Below the pieces are notes generated by a model. That model saw nothing but the letters and a program-made list of their open reading frames with translations, was not told the origin of the DNA and did not search any database. The translations under genes were made by a program, and so were the position numbers. 64,000 nucleotides of DNA from Adiantum capillus-veneris (taxonomy: Eukaryota > Streptophyta > Polypodiopsida > Polypodiales > Pteridaceae). Every line of letters starts with the position of its first letter. The first letter of the stretch is position 1. The stretch spans positions 75,600,791-75,664,790 of the forward strand of contig CM043948.1 of NCBI GenBank assembly GCA_014529385.2. Direction: 5' to 3'. Below are positions 11,286 through 21,592 of this stretch, one piece after another.

Positions 11286-11895
11286 TGAGGAGATGCCTAA
11301 TTGGACGAGTGGATGCAAATTAAAGAAGTATCTTCTTCAATTGACACCAGAAGAGCTCAAAATCATATATGCAGCAGCTCAGCGCAAAATTCAAGCACAT
11401 GACATTCGGGAACAGGCCCAGCAGGAAGCCAAAATCAGAATATTAAAGTGCAAGGAGCAAGCAAACTTTCAGAGAAAATCACAACAAAATGATTGTATCG
11501 ATACTACTCCGATAGCATCCATACAAATGGCCGCTACATGGTTAGGTGGAATGGATCTACACATTAATTTACAACTTGATGATGGCACCACCAAGCGAGC
11601 ATTAGTGGACACCGGGGCACAAGAGCTACATTGTTAACTACTCTTTCAAAAAACTTGCAAGGGGACCTTTCATGCCAAACACAATGGGGTTCAAGGTAGC
11701 AAACAAAGGCACAATGGACAGTCTGGGATAAGTAAATTCACCAATCACTATTGATGGAACAGTTTATCCGCATCAATTTCATGTGGTCAAAGACCAGGAT
11801 CTTAATAAAGTAGTTATTCTCAGAGTGCCCTGGATGCGCACTTATCAAGCCATGCCAAACTGGCAAGACAATACCTTATAGCTCAAACAAAAGGA
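11220..11895 (+). pseudogene. Gypsy-A second retropepsin-like segment after integrase
   Basis: After the integrase tail (T-L-T-G-E-E near 11275-11295, C-K-L-K-K-Y-L) there is a short helical, Gln/Lys/Glu-rich region (11375-11480), then R-A-L-V-D-T-G-A with the putative catalytic Asp codon at 11608-11610. A one-base frameshift follows, and the shifted frame reads A-T-L-L-T-T-L-S. A further stop near 11729 precedes a beta-rich stretch ending V-V-I-L-R-V-P-W-M, the place of the retropepsin I-L-G-x-P-W-M motif. The element already has a protease before RT, so this is an extra domain. Function is unknown. A role in polyprotein processing, or a non-catalytic structural role, is inference. Confidence 0.65.
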
Positions 11896-12360
11896 CCAAT
11901 CTTTTTCCATGCCCTTTGTCCAAACAGACCATGTATGGGAACCTCTACCATCACCACATGCACCAATTCTGCGATATTACCCAACCATGGTCAAGAAAAT
12001 ATGCGTTCAAAAATCCATCATGCAAACCAATCCTAAGAAATTGTGGATACCAAGCAATACAAGTCAGCCTACATTGCCTCAATAGAAATTCGACCTTGCC
12101 AAACCGCTTATGGATTTTGTCGGAAAACCTAGGCCAATCAAACATCACCCTCGAAAACCCAAAGATGTCAAGTGGGTATGGAAACCAAATTAGACCAAAA
12201 CCAAATTTCAGTGGCAACCAAAACAAATCCCTCAAGCAAAACTACCAACAGCATCACAGCTTCTACAGGTCACCGTCAAAAAGAGGGCGCGTCTTCTACA
12301 ATTACTAATGTTCAGACCACGCAGCTTCAATGTGACCTCACCACCAGTAGCCACTGAACA
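11896..12360 (+). pseudogene. Gypsy-A C-terminal tail with W-x-P motifs
   Basis: One frame from about 12010 reads through two stops and shows repeated Trp-Pro-basic motifs: K-L-W-I-P-S, V-K-W-V-W-K-P-N and F-Q-W-Q-P-K-Q. It is Lys/Pro-rich and ends with a basic stretch (V-K-K-R-A-R). Gypsy-B has a matching tail in the same place. I do not recognise the domain. The basic, Trp-rich character could suit binding to nucleic acid or to the capsid, but nothing in the sequence decides this. Confidence 0.5.
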
Positions 12361-12508
12361 TACTGTTCAGCACCCCTCTCTTGCACAAGATTTTGTTTCC
12401 CCGTGCATATCCTCCATCATCATCATACGGCCACACTATACGGCTATGCATAGACACATGCTTTGTTCCCATGCACTCTAACACATGTTCGTCTGGATGA
12501 CTCGCTCT

Positions 12509-12523
12509 AGGAAGGGGGGGAAA
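12509..12523 (+). promoter_or_regulatory. Polypurine tract of Gypsy-A
   Basis: AGGAAGGGGGGGAAA is followed at once by TGCAGTAGG, which should be the first bases of the 3' LTR. The tract primes plus-strand DNA synthesis in LTR elements. Gypsy-B has a similar tract (GGAAGGGGGG) after its tail. Confidence 0.6.
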
Positions 12524-13090
12524 TGCAGTAGGATTATCATTGTAATTATTATTATCATATTATTTCTTTCCTTTCCTTTTTCTTTATTTTTTATTCTTTA
12601 GAAACATGCTTTTTAGATCCTTATAAACTCTTAGCCGGCATAATCATGAGCCATACCAACACCATCTAATACCAGGTTAAGAATATGTATGTATGGGAGG
12701 TGACACTAATTTTGGTTAATTTTTGGCCAACTAATAATAACTATAAATAATTTTATTTTACAAAAAGCAAAAAATGACATATAATTACAAAAATTGATAA
12801 GTCGAGCCAAGAAAGTCGGAATTGACTTTTGAAAGCAAACGTCGAAACTTCAAAGCAAGAACTTCAAACATGGAAAATATGGAAAGATTTAGGACAAGAT
12901 GGATTTTGAGCTAACTTTTAAACGATCAAACCTGCAGATTGAACTCCATTTGTCAATCAGAATGAAGAACGGTTCTAACTATAGGTGATATGAACAACAA
13001 GATATGATCAATGGAGGTAAGTATGAATGGGACATTCCGGGTAGACTAAGAACATATAGTCAAATGGGGCAACATAAGCTCATTTGCATT
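12524..13090 (+). repeat. Candidate start of the Gypsy-A 3' LTR; AT-rich
   Basis: The segment follows the polypurine tract, begins with TG and has no credible coding sequence. The far end of the LTR cannot be placed, because no 5' LTR copy is in the window. Confidence 0.35.

Positions 13091-13093
<3 letters not shown>

Positions 13094-13141
<48 letters not shown>
13094..13141. repeat. (GA)n microsatellite
   Basis: About 24 uninterrupted GA units. Confidence 0.95.
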
Positions 13142-13144
<3 letters not shown>

Positions 13145-13436
13145 AGCATAGGGTTTTTGGATTTGTTTCTACCCGCTGCGACCACCTCGGAGCTCTTACT
13201 ACACCGGATTCAACAGGTATGATCATTAACCTTACCAGAACATGTGTATATGCCCCATACTGCATCAACATTGCCAAAACAATAGATCATAGCAGTACAA
13301 AGTCACAAAATCTACAAACTAACAGGGCCAATGGTGAATTTCAAAACTCATCAAAAACCAAAAACCTTTCATCAGTAGACCCCAAGTAGCTGGCTGAATC
13401 ACGCAGGACAAAAACAACAGAAAAAGGTGGTGGAAA

Positions 13437-13452
13437 ATGGATCATGATCCAT
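13437..13452. repeat. Palindrome, family CATGGATYRYGATCCATG (copy 1)
   Basis: ATGGATCATGATCCAT is a perfect 16-base palindrome. It starts about 111 bases before copy 2. The 3' flank (TTTCTC, then AAACCCTAAA) matches the reverse complement of the flank of copy 4. Confidence 0.8.
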
Positions 13453-13547
13453 GTTTCTCAAACCCTAAAATCAAAGAAATTTATACAGGAGCATTCACAG
13501 GTGGTCAGGAACAAACTCTATAGCTGGAATTTCAAAATGCATACCAA

Positions 13548-13565
13548 CATGGATTGCGATCCATG
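13548..13565. repeat. Palindrome, family CATGGATYRYGATCCATG (copy 2)
   Basis: CATGGATTGCGATCCATG is palindromic except for one mismatched pair. The surrounding 60 bases match the reverse complement of the sequence around copy 3 near 37.44 kb. Confidence 0.8.
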
Positions 13566-13659
13566 TTTCTTTTTGCCAAATTAGCTCACTAGCTGGGGAA
13601 TGCAAAAATATCATTGATGCTGCAAAAATAATCACAAAAATTTCTCTTAAGATCAGACG

Positions 13660-13947
13660 GAGAAGGAGATGGAGCAAGAGCACTCTTCTTGCATTGCACA
13701 AATGAGAGAATGAGGTATTTTAGGTTTAGATTGACTTTTATATGGGCTTGCCCATTCACATTTGGGCACCCACACTTAGCCAATCTTACCCAAACATTAC
13801 AGGTTCCAATTTTTGAGTGCACCTCTCATCGGTGATCACTCTTAACCATTCCTAGCTGATCGACAAGCCCGACCAATAACATAATACACTACTAGCGGGT
13901 CCTACAAGCCCGTCCCATGGCTAAATAAAAGGTGGTCGCTTGGTGGT
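13660..13947 (+). repeat. Dispersed repeat, copy 1 (about 290 bp)
   Basis: It begins GAAGGAGATGGAGCAAGAGC and ends AAAAGGTGGTCGCTTGGTGG. Nearly the same sequence lies at 29219-29500, with scattered substitutions and small indels. It has no coding potential on the plus strand. The open reading on the minus strand is shared only because the DNA is shared. It may be part of an LTR or a non-autonomous element. Confidence 0.75.
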
Positions 13948-13949
13948 AA

Positions 13950-16270
13950 CATGCCCCCCTTCCTGATGTAGATTCTACCCTCGGAAGCTAGTGAGATAAA
14001 GCTTGTCATGTCCATGTTGTAGAGCATCTGGATTTAAATATGTAAGGCAAAGTCATTGTTTTATGCAAGCGGAACTATATGGCCATAAATCATGAGAGGA
14101 ATGTAAAGTACATGTGAAAATGAATAAATGCAAGATTTATGAAATGCTAGACTGCCATTAAGGACAAATAAATTGCACATTGATGAAATTGATTAATCAA
14201 GAGTTTTGGGCTTATGGTTGAGTTTATCAATTAGTTAGCTATGACTAAGGTTAAAATAACTACTCTAGTACTAGCTAAGCTAAGAAGATTATCTAAATGC
14301 AAGATTCCCTAATTATGCTTTTCAGCTTTGATTAGCCAACTAGCTCTCACAACTCCAAACAAAAGCTTGAAATTTGAACTGTAAGCTCAATGGAAGTCTT
14401 TTAAATATATTTTTTGTCTCTTTTTTCTTTTACTTTGGTTCACAATCATTTGGTGTGTGTGCTTATTTTGTATGTCCGAGGCTTTTTGCTTCTCAAGGAA
14501 AATCGCCCACATTGGGAACCTCTAGGGCTCTAGTACTGATAGCCGTTTTTTGGCTTTTCATAGTTGCCATAGTAAGCTACCTCACCCTATCAAATCACTC
14601 AAACACTGTGGCTATCTCTACCATTTCACTGTATATAGGTGTGTGTGAGTTAGGGGACTTTTCCCATATCTTCTTAAAAACCCTTAATTAGCTAGTCACT
14701 GGGCTAGTTGAGCCAAAAAAAATAAAAATAAATAAAAAATATAAGTATATTATGGCCCATTTGTGTGTAAATATTTCATTGTATATAGGGCCTAAATAAA
14801 AGGATTTTTCATAATTATTTTGGTATTTATTTAAATATTTCTACCTATGGTGTGTTATTTATGCTATGTACATTGACTCATCATTATTATATTTTTTTTA
14901 CCATTTTGCATACTCTTTATTCCATATAAAAATAATTTCATGCAAGCTTCTCTTATTTTTGGTGTAACTCCATCCCAACAAAAATCCAAAAAAACTAGTT
15001 TTATTTATGTGTATATTTTTTCACTATTGTGATTTTTTCCTTCCTACATCTATTCTCTTTTACTCTCATAAATTAGAACACCAAAAATATTCATCTTTTT
15101 ATGGTAGACTTATAATGAGAGAGATTTATTTTGACCCCTTTATATTTTTTTCACCTATATTATTTATATTTGACATGTATATATTTTTTTAGACCCCTCA
15201 ATATTTGATTTTCTTAGTTGTACTATTCACTTATATCATGATCTCAATAATATCTTCAATTACAGACCTACCAAATAAGGTCAAGGGTATGTGGCATGCA
15301 TGCATGCACCATGGGGAGCTCACTCTTGGAGGTATTCAAAAGAATCATCCAAAGAAGGACCTTGTGCAGTGGAAAAAACAGTCGTTTTTGTTGAATTTTT
15401 AAAGATCACATGCTCCCCGAATTTGAAAAGGTGATACAAACAAACATTGTAGCTCGTGAGCTGAACTTTCACCTCAAATTTTTTCATATTTTTTTGAGCT
15501 ACGAGCTGTGAGCTATGATTTTATTGGTGGACCCCAGTTTGCCCATGCTATGCAGCCACACTCCCTCTTCCACTTTATCATTTTCCTCTTTCACACACAC
15601 TCCTCCCTCTCCTTCCCACTCCCAAACCTGCAACTCCCATGTCCTAATTCACCCTTTTCACCATTGCCACATCTCTCACACCTCCATAGCCTTCATCCTC
15701 CATTTCTACACCCTATGTGTCCCCCTTTCTCTCTACATATATGTCCATATTACCATACTCTCTTCAGCTTTGTAAAGAACTTCAAAAAATCAGCAAAAAT
15801 CCAAGGATAACCTCTGCAAATGAAGGATTTTATCATGAATTCCAAGGTTTGAAGATAACATAGCTTCATCGACACGCGCTACTTCGCCATGCTGACCGCT
15901 TCTTCTTCCGGTACTGTAAAGAGGTGAATGTCAACTTCTCCAAAGCTTCAACCTCTCTTTACAAGCTTATCCCTTCTCTAACTTTTCTCATCATATATCT
16001 CACCATTTGGTGAATGATTTTGTAAATATTTTGTAGTGATAATTACTAACTACTAACCACTAACCTTATTGTAAAATGCACCCTCTACTAGAGTAGGCAC
16101 TCCCAAATCAATCCTCTCTCCTTTCATCCTCAATAATTCTCTTCCCTTGAGCCCACATCCATGTGACTCAAAGGACAAGAGAGACCCACCCTCATTAAAA
16201 AATAAAAATAAAAATATGCATAATCTTTTATTCCTTCAAATAAACTTGATTAGGCCTAATCCAAATCGGG
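13950..16270. other. AT-rich gene-free stretch
   Basis: I see no coding region, RNA gene or element boundary that I can support. Only short AT-rich runs and a CATGCATG-type palindrome (about 15293-15306) stand out. Confidence 0.6.
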
Positions 16271-16280
16271 GCTTCTAAAA

Positions 16281-16292
16281 CCTATAAATAGA
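16281..16292 (+). promoter_or_regulatory. TATA-box core promoter candidate
   Basis: CCTATAAATAGA matches the plant TATA consensus. It is followed about 30 bases on by a pyrimidine/CA-rich stretch suitable for a start site. No ORF follows, so it may be the promoter of a solo or partial LTR. Confidence 0.4.
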
Positions 16293-16299
16293 GCCCTTC

Positions 16300-17790
16300 T
16301 CTCCCTTGTAAATCATCACATGATCACACTACACCACACCATTCTCAACACATAACACACCACTCTTCAAGCCTAGTTGTGTAGAGTGTGTGCATTGTGA
16401 GTGCTCTATTCTATCACTACACATAGGTGCATGGAGAAGCTTGAAGTTAGTTATGCCATCTAGAGGAGTGGAGTGATACTATACTCTGCAATCACACTTG
16501 TAGCCTACTCTTGTCCATAAATAAGATTCATAGTTTTGGGTGCAATTGTATGCTGCAACTACGACTCTTCTCTCCAAATTGACTTGATAAGTTGGCTCAT
16601 CAGGTGGTTGAAGGTATATTGTCCTTGAAGTTTGTTGTGCCATTTCATGCTTGGTGGTTTGAGGGCTTGTTGAATTGTTTGCCTAAAAGGTCAATTGTAA
16701 GAGGGTGCTCGGTGAGAGGGCTCCCGTGACCCTAAGACAATTTGTGTATTGGCAACAAGGTCAAGTTTTGTGTTGTCTCTCTATTTCTCATCAAGCTTTG
16801 TGTGCATCTAGTCTTTAAGGCTAAGACTGAGTTGCTCAAGTTGATTTGTGCGTTGTACCTTTCTCTGGCGTGGTGAATGTTTGTGTTTGGTGTGTGTGGC
16901 TATCTTGCATTTCCCTCTCTTTGTGCATTTGAGTACAATAAGATATCACGTGCGTCCTAGTTCGCATCTACAACTAGGTGGTGCCCCTTTTCTTGTTTGG
17001 TTTCTGGCTGTGGGTTGTTGTTGTCTCTGATTGTGCTTGCCCCAACCCCAATTGAGTAGCACGGGAGCCTCGAAGGGTGTTTAGAGGCCGCTCTTCTTGT
17101 TGCCCGCCCCGGACCGCCTCAGTACCATAGACAATACATGTGAGTGAAGTACCAAATCAAGCCAGGATTTCTCTTCTAGCGTAAGATTTTTCATTTGTGG
17201 CACTTATGTTATTTGCTTCCATTTCCTTGGTATTCTCACTAGTGTCTTTTGTTGTTTAAGTGAGAAAGCTTCTCTATGCCTAAAACATTCCTAAGGTCTC
17301 AAACACTCAGATAATTTTATCAACTAGGACTAGTGGTCAAGTAAATGAGTTAACCTAAAGTCACGGTCTCCTAATCTCAAGGCTCATCTATAAGATTAAA
17401 ATCTAGTTCAATCAACTTAAGCAAAGACAAGTTTATACATCTATAATGTCAGATAACAAACATAACTATTGATCTCAAACAAACCATGAAAAACCACAAT
17501 TAGCAATTATACATATCCACCGTCATGAATAATGGAAAGTAGTACACCTAGAGGTATGGAGTTGCTTATTTTGTTGAAGCAGATGTCCTCAACCAAGTGG
17601 ATGGAAATCCATATAAGTCCTACATAACAATATCAAACAACAAGGCTCTATACCTCTAGGAGTCATGTCAATGTGAAAAGATTAAAACTCCTAGAAAACA
17701 AACTCAAAACACAATCCAGACCCCTAAACTACCTATCTGTCATCCCTTTTAGAATCAAGGAAAGAGGATATTATATAAAGCGGGTGGCAT
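16300..17790. other. Gene-free stretch after the TATA candidate
   Basis: No supportable coding sequence. It may be the transcribed part of an LTR or leader, but no paired LTR or primer site is visible. Confidence 0.5.
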
Positions 17791-17798
17791 CCCTAAGG

Positions 17799-18083
17799 CT
17801 AGGCCTCATCTAGATAAACAAAATCATTTTTCGTGAGGCCATATTCTTCCTCAGTCTCTATTATTTCTTCTTCATCATCCTCTTGTGCAAGCGTGTTAAT
17901 TAAGAACCTCGCTATGCGTGGATACTCATCTTTTGCAAAAGAATAAGCATGTGCCACTGGAGAAACATTTGCTACTGGGTAGGGATCACTAGTTAACCAT
18001 AGATGTATCAGCCATTCTAACTCCTCAAAATTTCTCTCACGTGCAAGTCTCTCTACCAAATCCCATTCGCAAGAAAGTATAGG
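17799..18083 (-). CDS. Orphan acidic ORF fragment, unknown function
   Basis: The minus-strand frame is open from about 18083 to the stop at 17799, about 94 codons, with no ATG at its head. The first part is helix-like (L-V-E-R-L-A-R-E-R, then E-E-L-E-W-L-I-H-L-W-L). The second is strongly acidic (D-D-E-E-E-I-I-E-T-E-E-E). An ATG about 85 bases upstream (18166) opens a 22-codon frame containing a good donor-like AAG/GTACC, but no splice joins the two in phase. It lies beyond the Gypsy-B polypurine tract. I do not recognise it. It could be a host exon or a 3' accessory piece of an element. Confidence 0.3.
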   Translation of the reverse strand, partial: PILSCEWDLVERLARERNFEELEWLIHLWLTSDPYPVANVSPVAHAYSFAKDEYPRIARFLINTLAQEDDEEEIIETEEEYGLTKNDFVYLDEA

Positions 18084-18445
18084 TTAGCAGATGTGAAACA
18101 CTTGAGAAAAATAAAAAGGGTACCTTTCATCATAAATAGAAGCACATGCCTTTGGTGAATTAGCCATCTCTGAGAATACAAATAGATTTGGTTAGGTCTT
18201 TAAAACATAAGAGTTTTTTTTGTGTGCTGCTTGATGTGACATAGTGAATTTGGACTTGTGTAGGATTTGATAGGGTGCTCGTTCGTTGCTAGTCACTCTT
18301 GCTCTTCTACTATTTGTTATCTTTTTTTTTTTGTTTGCTAGAACTAGTATAAGGCTATGTATATACATTCCCTCAATTTCAGAGTTCAGATGTCAGGGAA
18401 GAAAATTTAAGAGGATGGGGATCCAAAATATTGATGTGAGCGAGG

Positions 18446-18460
18446 ACTCCCCCCTTCCTT
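18446..18460 (-). promoter_or_regulatory. Polypurine tract candidate of Gypsy-B
   Basis: On the minus strand this reads AAGGAAGGGGGGAGTC. It follows the end of the last open reading frame (stop at 18468) by a few bases. A near-identical tract at 18757-18771 lies inside the tail coding sequence. Confidence 0.5.
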
Positions 18461-18467
18461 GGGTAGG

Positions 18468-19229
18468 TCATACTAGTGGAAATGTGCTCATCACCCTTTG
18501 AAACCAATTGTTCCAGTTGGTAATAGGTGAAGATGTTTGCCAGTACTTTTCTATTATCTTAGGTGCCTCATCGAGTTGCAAGATTGGTAAGGTACTCTCC
18601 CAAGATCGAACTTGAAGTGGTTCATCAGGTGATTCTTGAACACTGGGAGGTGTGAATTCCTTTGTAGCTTCATGGAGGTTCACTATTGTAAGTGGAGGCT
18701 GTGGAGAAGCTTTTACCTCTATGTATGCATTACATGAGGAGCTAGAAGCTTCATGGGACTCCCCCCTTCCTGAGCTAGGTGGAACAATTTGGTTTTGCCT
18801 TGGAACCCAAACTAGCTCTGGAATAGGTGTGTAGCATTCTGTGATCTTTCCCTTTCCACGGCTTGCCATTGGCTTTGGAGTTACACTGATTGACTCACAT
18901 GGTTTTGTAGGTGATAGGGAAAGACACATTTTACGTTTAGGTACCCAAATTTAATCATTTCCATCATAGTAGCCTTGGGCTTCTAATAGTCGTTCTTGAA
19001 TCCATCGTGATTTGGTCTTGACTCTCCTAGACTGCGCTCTTGGTTTTCCATGAGAAGTTTTTCTTGAAATGGATAAAAGGATTGAGGTATCTGGAAGTAA
19101 GGCCTTGGGGATCCATTGATAAGTACTCTTAGGTCGTGCAGATTGAGTACTTGCAATATTACTGCTTGCTGCAACTACAAGTGTTGAAGTGCTAGGTTCA
19201 TGGGCAGCTGACAAGGATGAGTTAACCAC
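18468..19229 (-). pseudogene. Gypsy-B C-terminal tail with W-[IV]-P-K motifs
   Basis: One frame runs from 19229 through a single stop near 18951 to the stop at 18468. It carries Y-Q-W-I-P-K, S-R-W-I-Q-E-R, I-W-V-P-K-R-K (the last one across the stop) and L-V-W-V-P-R-Q at intervals of 30-50 residues, on a Ser/Pro/Lys-rich background. Gypsy-A has the same kind of repeats after its second protease-like segment. Function is unknown. The conserved position argues that it is a true part of the polyprotein. Confidence 0.55.
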
Positions 19230-19319
19230 TTTGGTTTATGAATCTTGGCTATCCTGCAACTTCGCTAGAGTCTGCAACGTAGGTGACTTTGCTTCAATGA
19301 TAGGGTTAAGAGTTGGTGG

Positions 19320-19960
19320 TCACGTCGTGACACTACCAGCACCCCAATCAATAGTGCATTTGATTGCCAACATCCATGTGCATCCAAGGTTTAAGTTGCC
19401 CTCCATAGTTCCAGCAGGCATGACCAAAAAGTCTTGAACTACAACCCCATTGTCATAGCTGACAGAAGTGTGCCAAATTCCAAAAACCGCAGTTTTTTTC
19501 TTGTTGACACCCTTGACTTGGATAATACTCTCGGATAGAGGTGGCTTCCCTGATTGACACCAAACTCCATATGACAACAAATTATATTTAGCACCCGTAT
19601 CCAATAAGGCATTATATAGCACTTTTCCATAGGTGCTATTTAGCTCAATAGGGTATCATAATGGTGTGTCAGAGTCCGACCAATCATCCTCGGTTTCAAC
19701 GTGGAATGCATGTGTAACTCCAAGGTTGGCCTCTCGTTGGCGTCTTATGCATTGTTGTCCCTCTTTAGCCTCAACTTGAGCTTGTATCTTCTTCAATTCT
19801 GTTTGTGCCTTGGCTGCCTTTTTTTGATGGATGGCACATAGCTCCCCTTGGATTAAAGGATCATAATATCTCTTAAATTTGCTACCATTGAGGAATTCGA
19901 TGGTTTCAGCTCCATCAAGAGTGTCCATACGAATGGTTCCTTGTGGGGTGATTTCACATA
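19320..19960 (-). pseudogene. Gypsy-B second retropepsin-like segment after integrase
   Basis: The piece from 19928 holds the end of the integrase tail (T-L-D-G-A-E-T, S-K-F-K-R-Y-Y), then a helical Lys/Gln/Glu-rich stretch and an acidic segment. After a frame change, the piece 19622-19320 reads A-L-L-D-T-G-A-K-Y-N-L-L-S with the Asp codon at 19599-19601, a beta-rich middle, and L-N-L-G-C-T-W-M-L in the place of the retropepsin I-L-G motif. Length from D-T-G to L-G (about 78 residues) suits a retropepsin monomer. It lies about 600 bases after the integrase core, as in Gypsy-A. Proteolytic activity is possible but untested. Confidence 0.7.
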
Positions 19961-21000
19961 CTCTATATGGTCATTTTCCCGCATATTTCAAATTTTTCTT
20001 TTCGTTGCGCACTCCATACATAAGGACTTTATCACCAACATTGATATTTTTGTTCTTTAGATGACGATCAAGCCATTTCTTCCTTCTATCTTTCTCCACA
20101 AGTGCATTTTTCACAGCTAATTGCCTCTCTTCATCTAGCCTTTGAAGGATATATAATCGCTCAACTAAGGGGTTACCATCCCAACCTTCTTGAGAAGCTA
20201 CTCAAATACTAGGAATAATAAACTCCCACGGCATAACCGCTTCTTGGTCATACACCATCTTGAATGGTGTGCAGTTAATGGAAACTTTGTACACAATACA
20301 ATAAGCCCATAAAGCTGAAGTCAACTTCAAATCCCAATCTGTGCGATGATCTACCACCGTTTTGGTCAAGATAGAGATTAAGGTCTTGTTGGTATTCTCA
20401 GCTTGGCCATTTGCTTGTGGATAATAAGGTGTGGACTTATGGTGAGCTATCATGAAGTTGGTAGTGAGTTCTTTTATCACTCCATTTATAAAATGAGTAT
20501 CATTGTCACTCACAATCTCAAAGAGACAACCAAATCTTGTAATAATGTTCTCAAAGAGAAACTTGGCAGTTGACCTCGCATGAGCCTTACGTGTCACCCT
20601 GGCTTTTGCCCACTTTGTCACATAGTCAATGGCAGCGATAATATATCGAGATTGAGTGCTACGAGCTATCGGACTAATTGGGCCTGCAAAGTCCAAACCC
20701 CATTTTTCAAATGGTTGAGTCACTTTAATAGGATGCAAGGGCATTTTATCCTTTCATTGTGTGATCTTGTAATGTTGGCATTCATCACATCCTTTTGCAA
20801 AAAGTGATGCATCTTTGAATAAGGTAGGCCACCAATAGCCTGATTGCAACACCTTTCTAGCTATTAGTTCCCCTGAGGAATGTCCTTCGGCTATACCCAT
20901 GTGGGCTTCTTGCAATATGTATAAATACTCATCCTCACAGACACAATGTCTAAGAATATCATCCTTTCCTAGCCTGTAGAGAGTTCCTGTAGTGAGAGAA
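19960..21000 (-). pseudogene. Gypsy-B integrase
   Basis: In descending order: HHCC finger (E-A-H with a second His seven residues on, W-W-P-T-L-F, C-D-E-C-Q) at about 20900-20760, a stop near 20745, then the core from 20744. Counting from 20744 the catalytic residues are D18, D80, E116 (D-61-D-35-E), with P-Y-Y-P-Q-A-N-G-Q-A-E around the Glu. The C-terminal part to about 19960 contains a G-D-K-V-L-M-Y strand. Only one finger module is present, unlike Gypsy-A. Stops at about 20202 and 19970 break the chain, although the core itself is open. Confidence 0.85.
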
Positions 21001-21146
21001 ACACATTATTTTAACAGTTTCCGAGCTATGTTCTTACGAAGCTCTTTGGGTGGAAAACAACTAACTAGAAAGTTCACAATCTTCTCACTCCATTCAGGTA
21101 TGGTTTCGACTAGGAATAGAGAAGTATCGGGCAATTCATCATCGAC

Positions 21147-21592
21147 TCATGTAGGGGCTTCACCATTGGGTATGCAAGACAAATAATCCACCATGACATA
21201 TCTTTTACTAGGTCTCACCACAACGAAAAAATCAAACTCAAGGAGAATTAACAAACATCGTGTAATTCTTCCCATGGAACAAGGTTTATTTACTAGATAC
21301 AACAAGGCTTGATGATCAACATAGAAAACAAACTTGTTGGCCAGAAGGTAGTAGTGAAATTTCTTCATTGCATAAATCATATACCTAAACCTTCTCGCTC
21401 TGTAGTGGTGTGGTTTCTCTCGGCATCATTCAAATGACGACTTGCAAAGCTAATGAGGTAGTCCAATTTATGTTTTCTTGGTTGAGCTAGAACACACCCA
21501 ATAGCAAAGTTTGATGCATCAATATGCACATGGAAAATTACATTCCAATCGGGCACTCGTAAAATAGGAGTGCTAGTCAAGGTCTTTTTCAA
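21147..21592 (-). pseudogene. Gypsy-B RNase H
   Basis: Two overlapping pieces carry H-V-H-I-D-A-S-N-F-A-I-G, E-R-N-H-T-T-T-E-R-E and M-I-Y-A-M-K-K-F-H-Y-Y-L-L, D-H-Q-A-L-L-Y-L-V, ending R-Y-V-M-V-D-Y-L-S-C. A frameshift near 21377 joins them. The region corresponding to the Gypsy-A (CA)n expansion has no microsatellite here. Confidence 0.8.

Larger units (their letters stand above)
5395..12523 (+). mobile_element. Gypsy-A: degenerate Ty3/gypsy retrotransposon
   Basis: The order gag zinc knuckles, protease, long linker, RT (Y-M-D-D), RNase H, integrase (D-D-E) is Ty3/gypsy. Unusually, a second retropepsin-like segment and a Trp-rich tail follow integrase. A polypurine tract lies at 12509-12523, so a 3' LTR should start at 12524. 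The 5' LTR, primer site and Gag N-terminus are missing, apparently lost or separated by Copia-A. Stops and frameshifts are frequent. Gypsy-B on the other strand matches it domain by domain. Confidence 0.85.

Noticed and set aside
13004-13389. Short ORFs across the (GA)n tract rich in Arg-Glu
   Set aside because: Microsatellite translation. The same occurs at 29.1, 49.6, 50.6 and 56.3 kb.
13589-13822. Minus-strand ORF similar to the one at 29125-29328
   Set aside because: The similarity is explained by the dispersed DNA repeat, and there is no sign of coding constraint.
15293-15306. GCATGCATGCATGC as a seed-type RY regulatory element
   Set aside because: A single short palindrome with no gene next to it.
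17799-18166. Two-exon gene joining the ATG at 18166 to the acidic ORF
   Set aside because: The GT donor and a CTAAC branch-like site exist, but the only nearby AG acceptor puts the exons out of phase.
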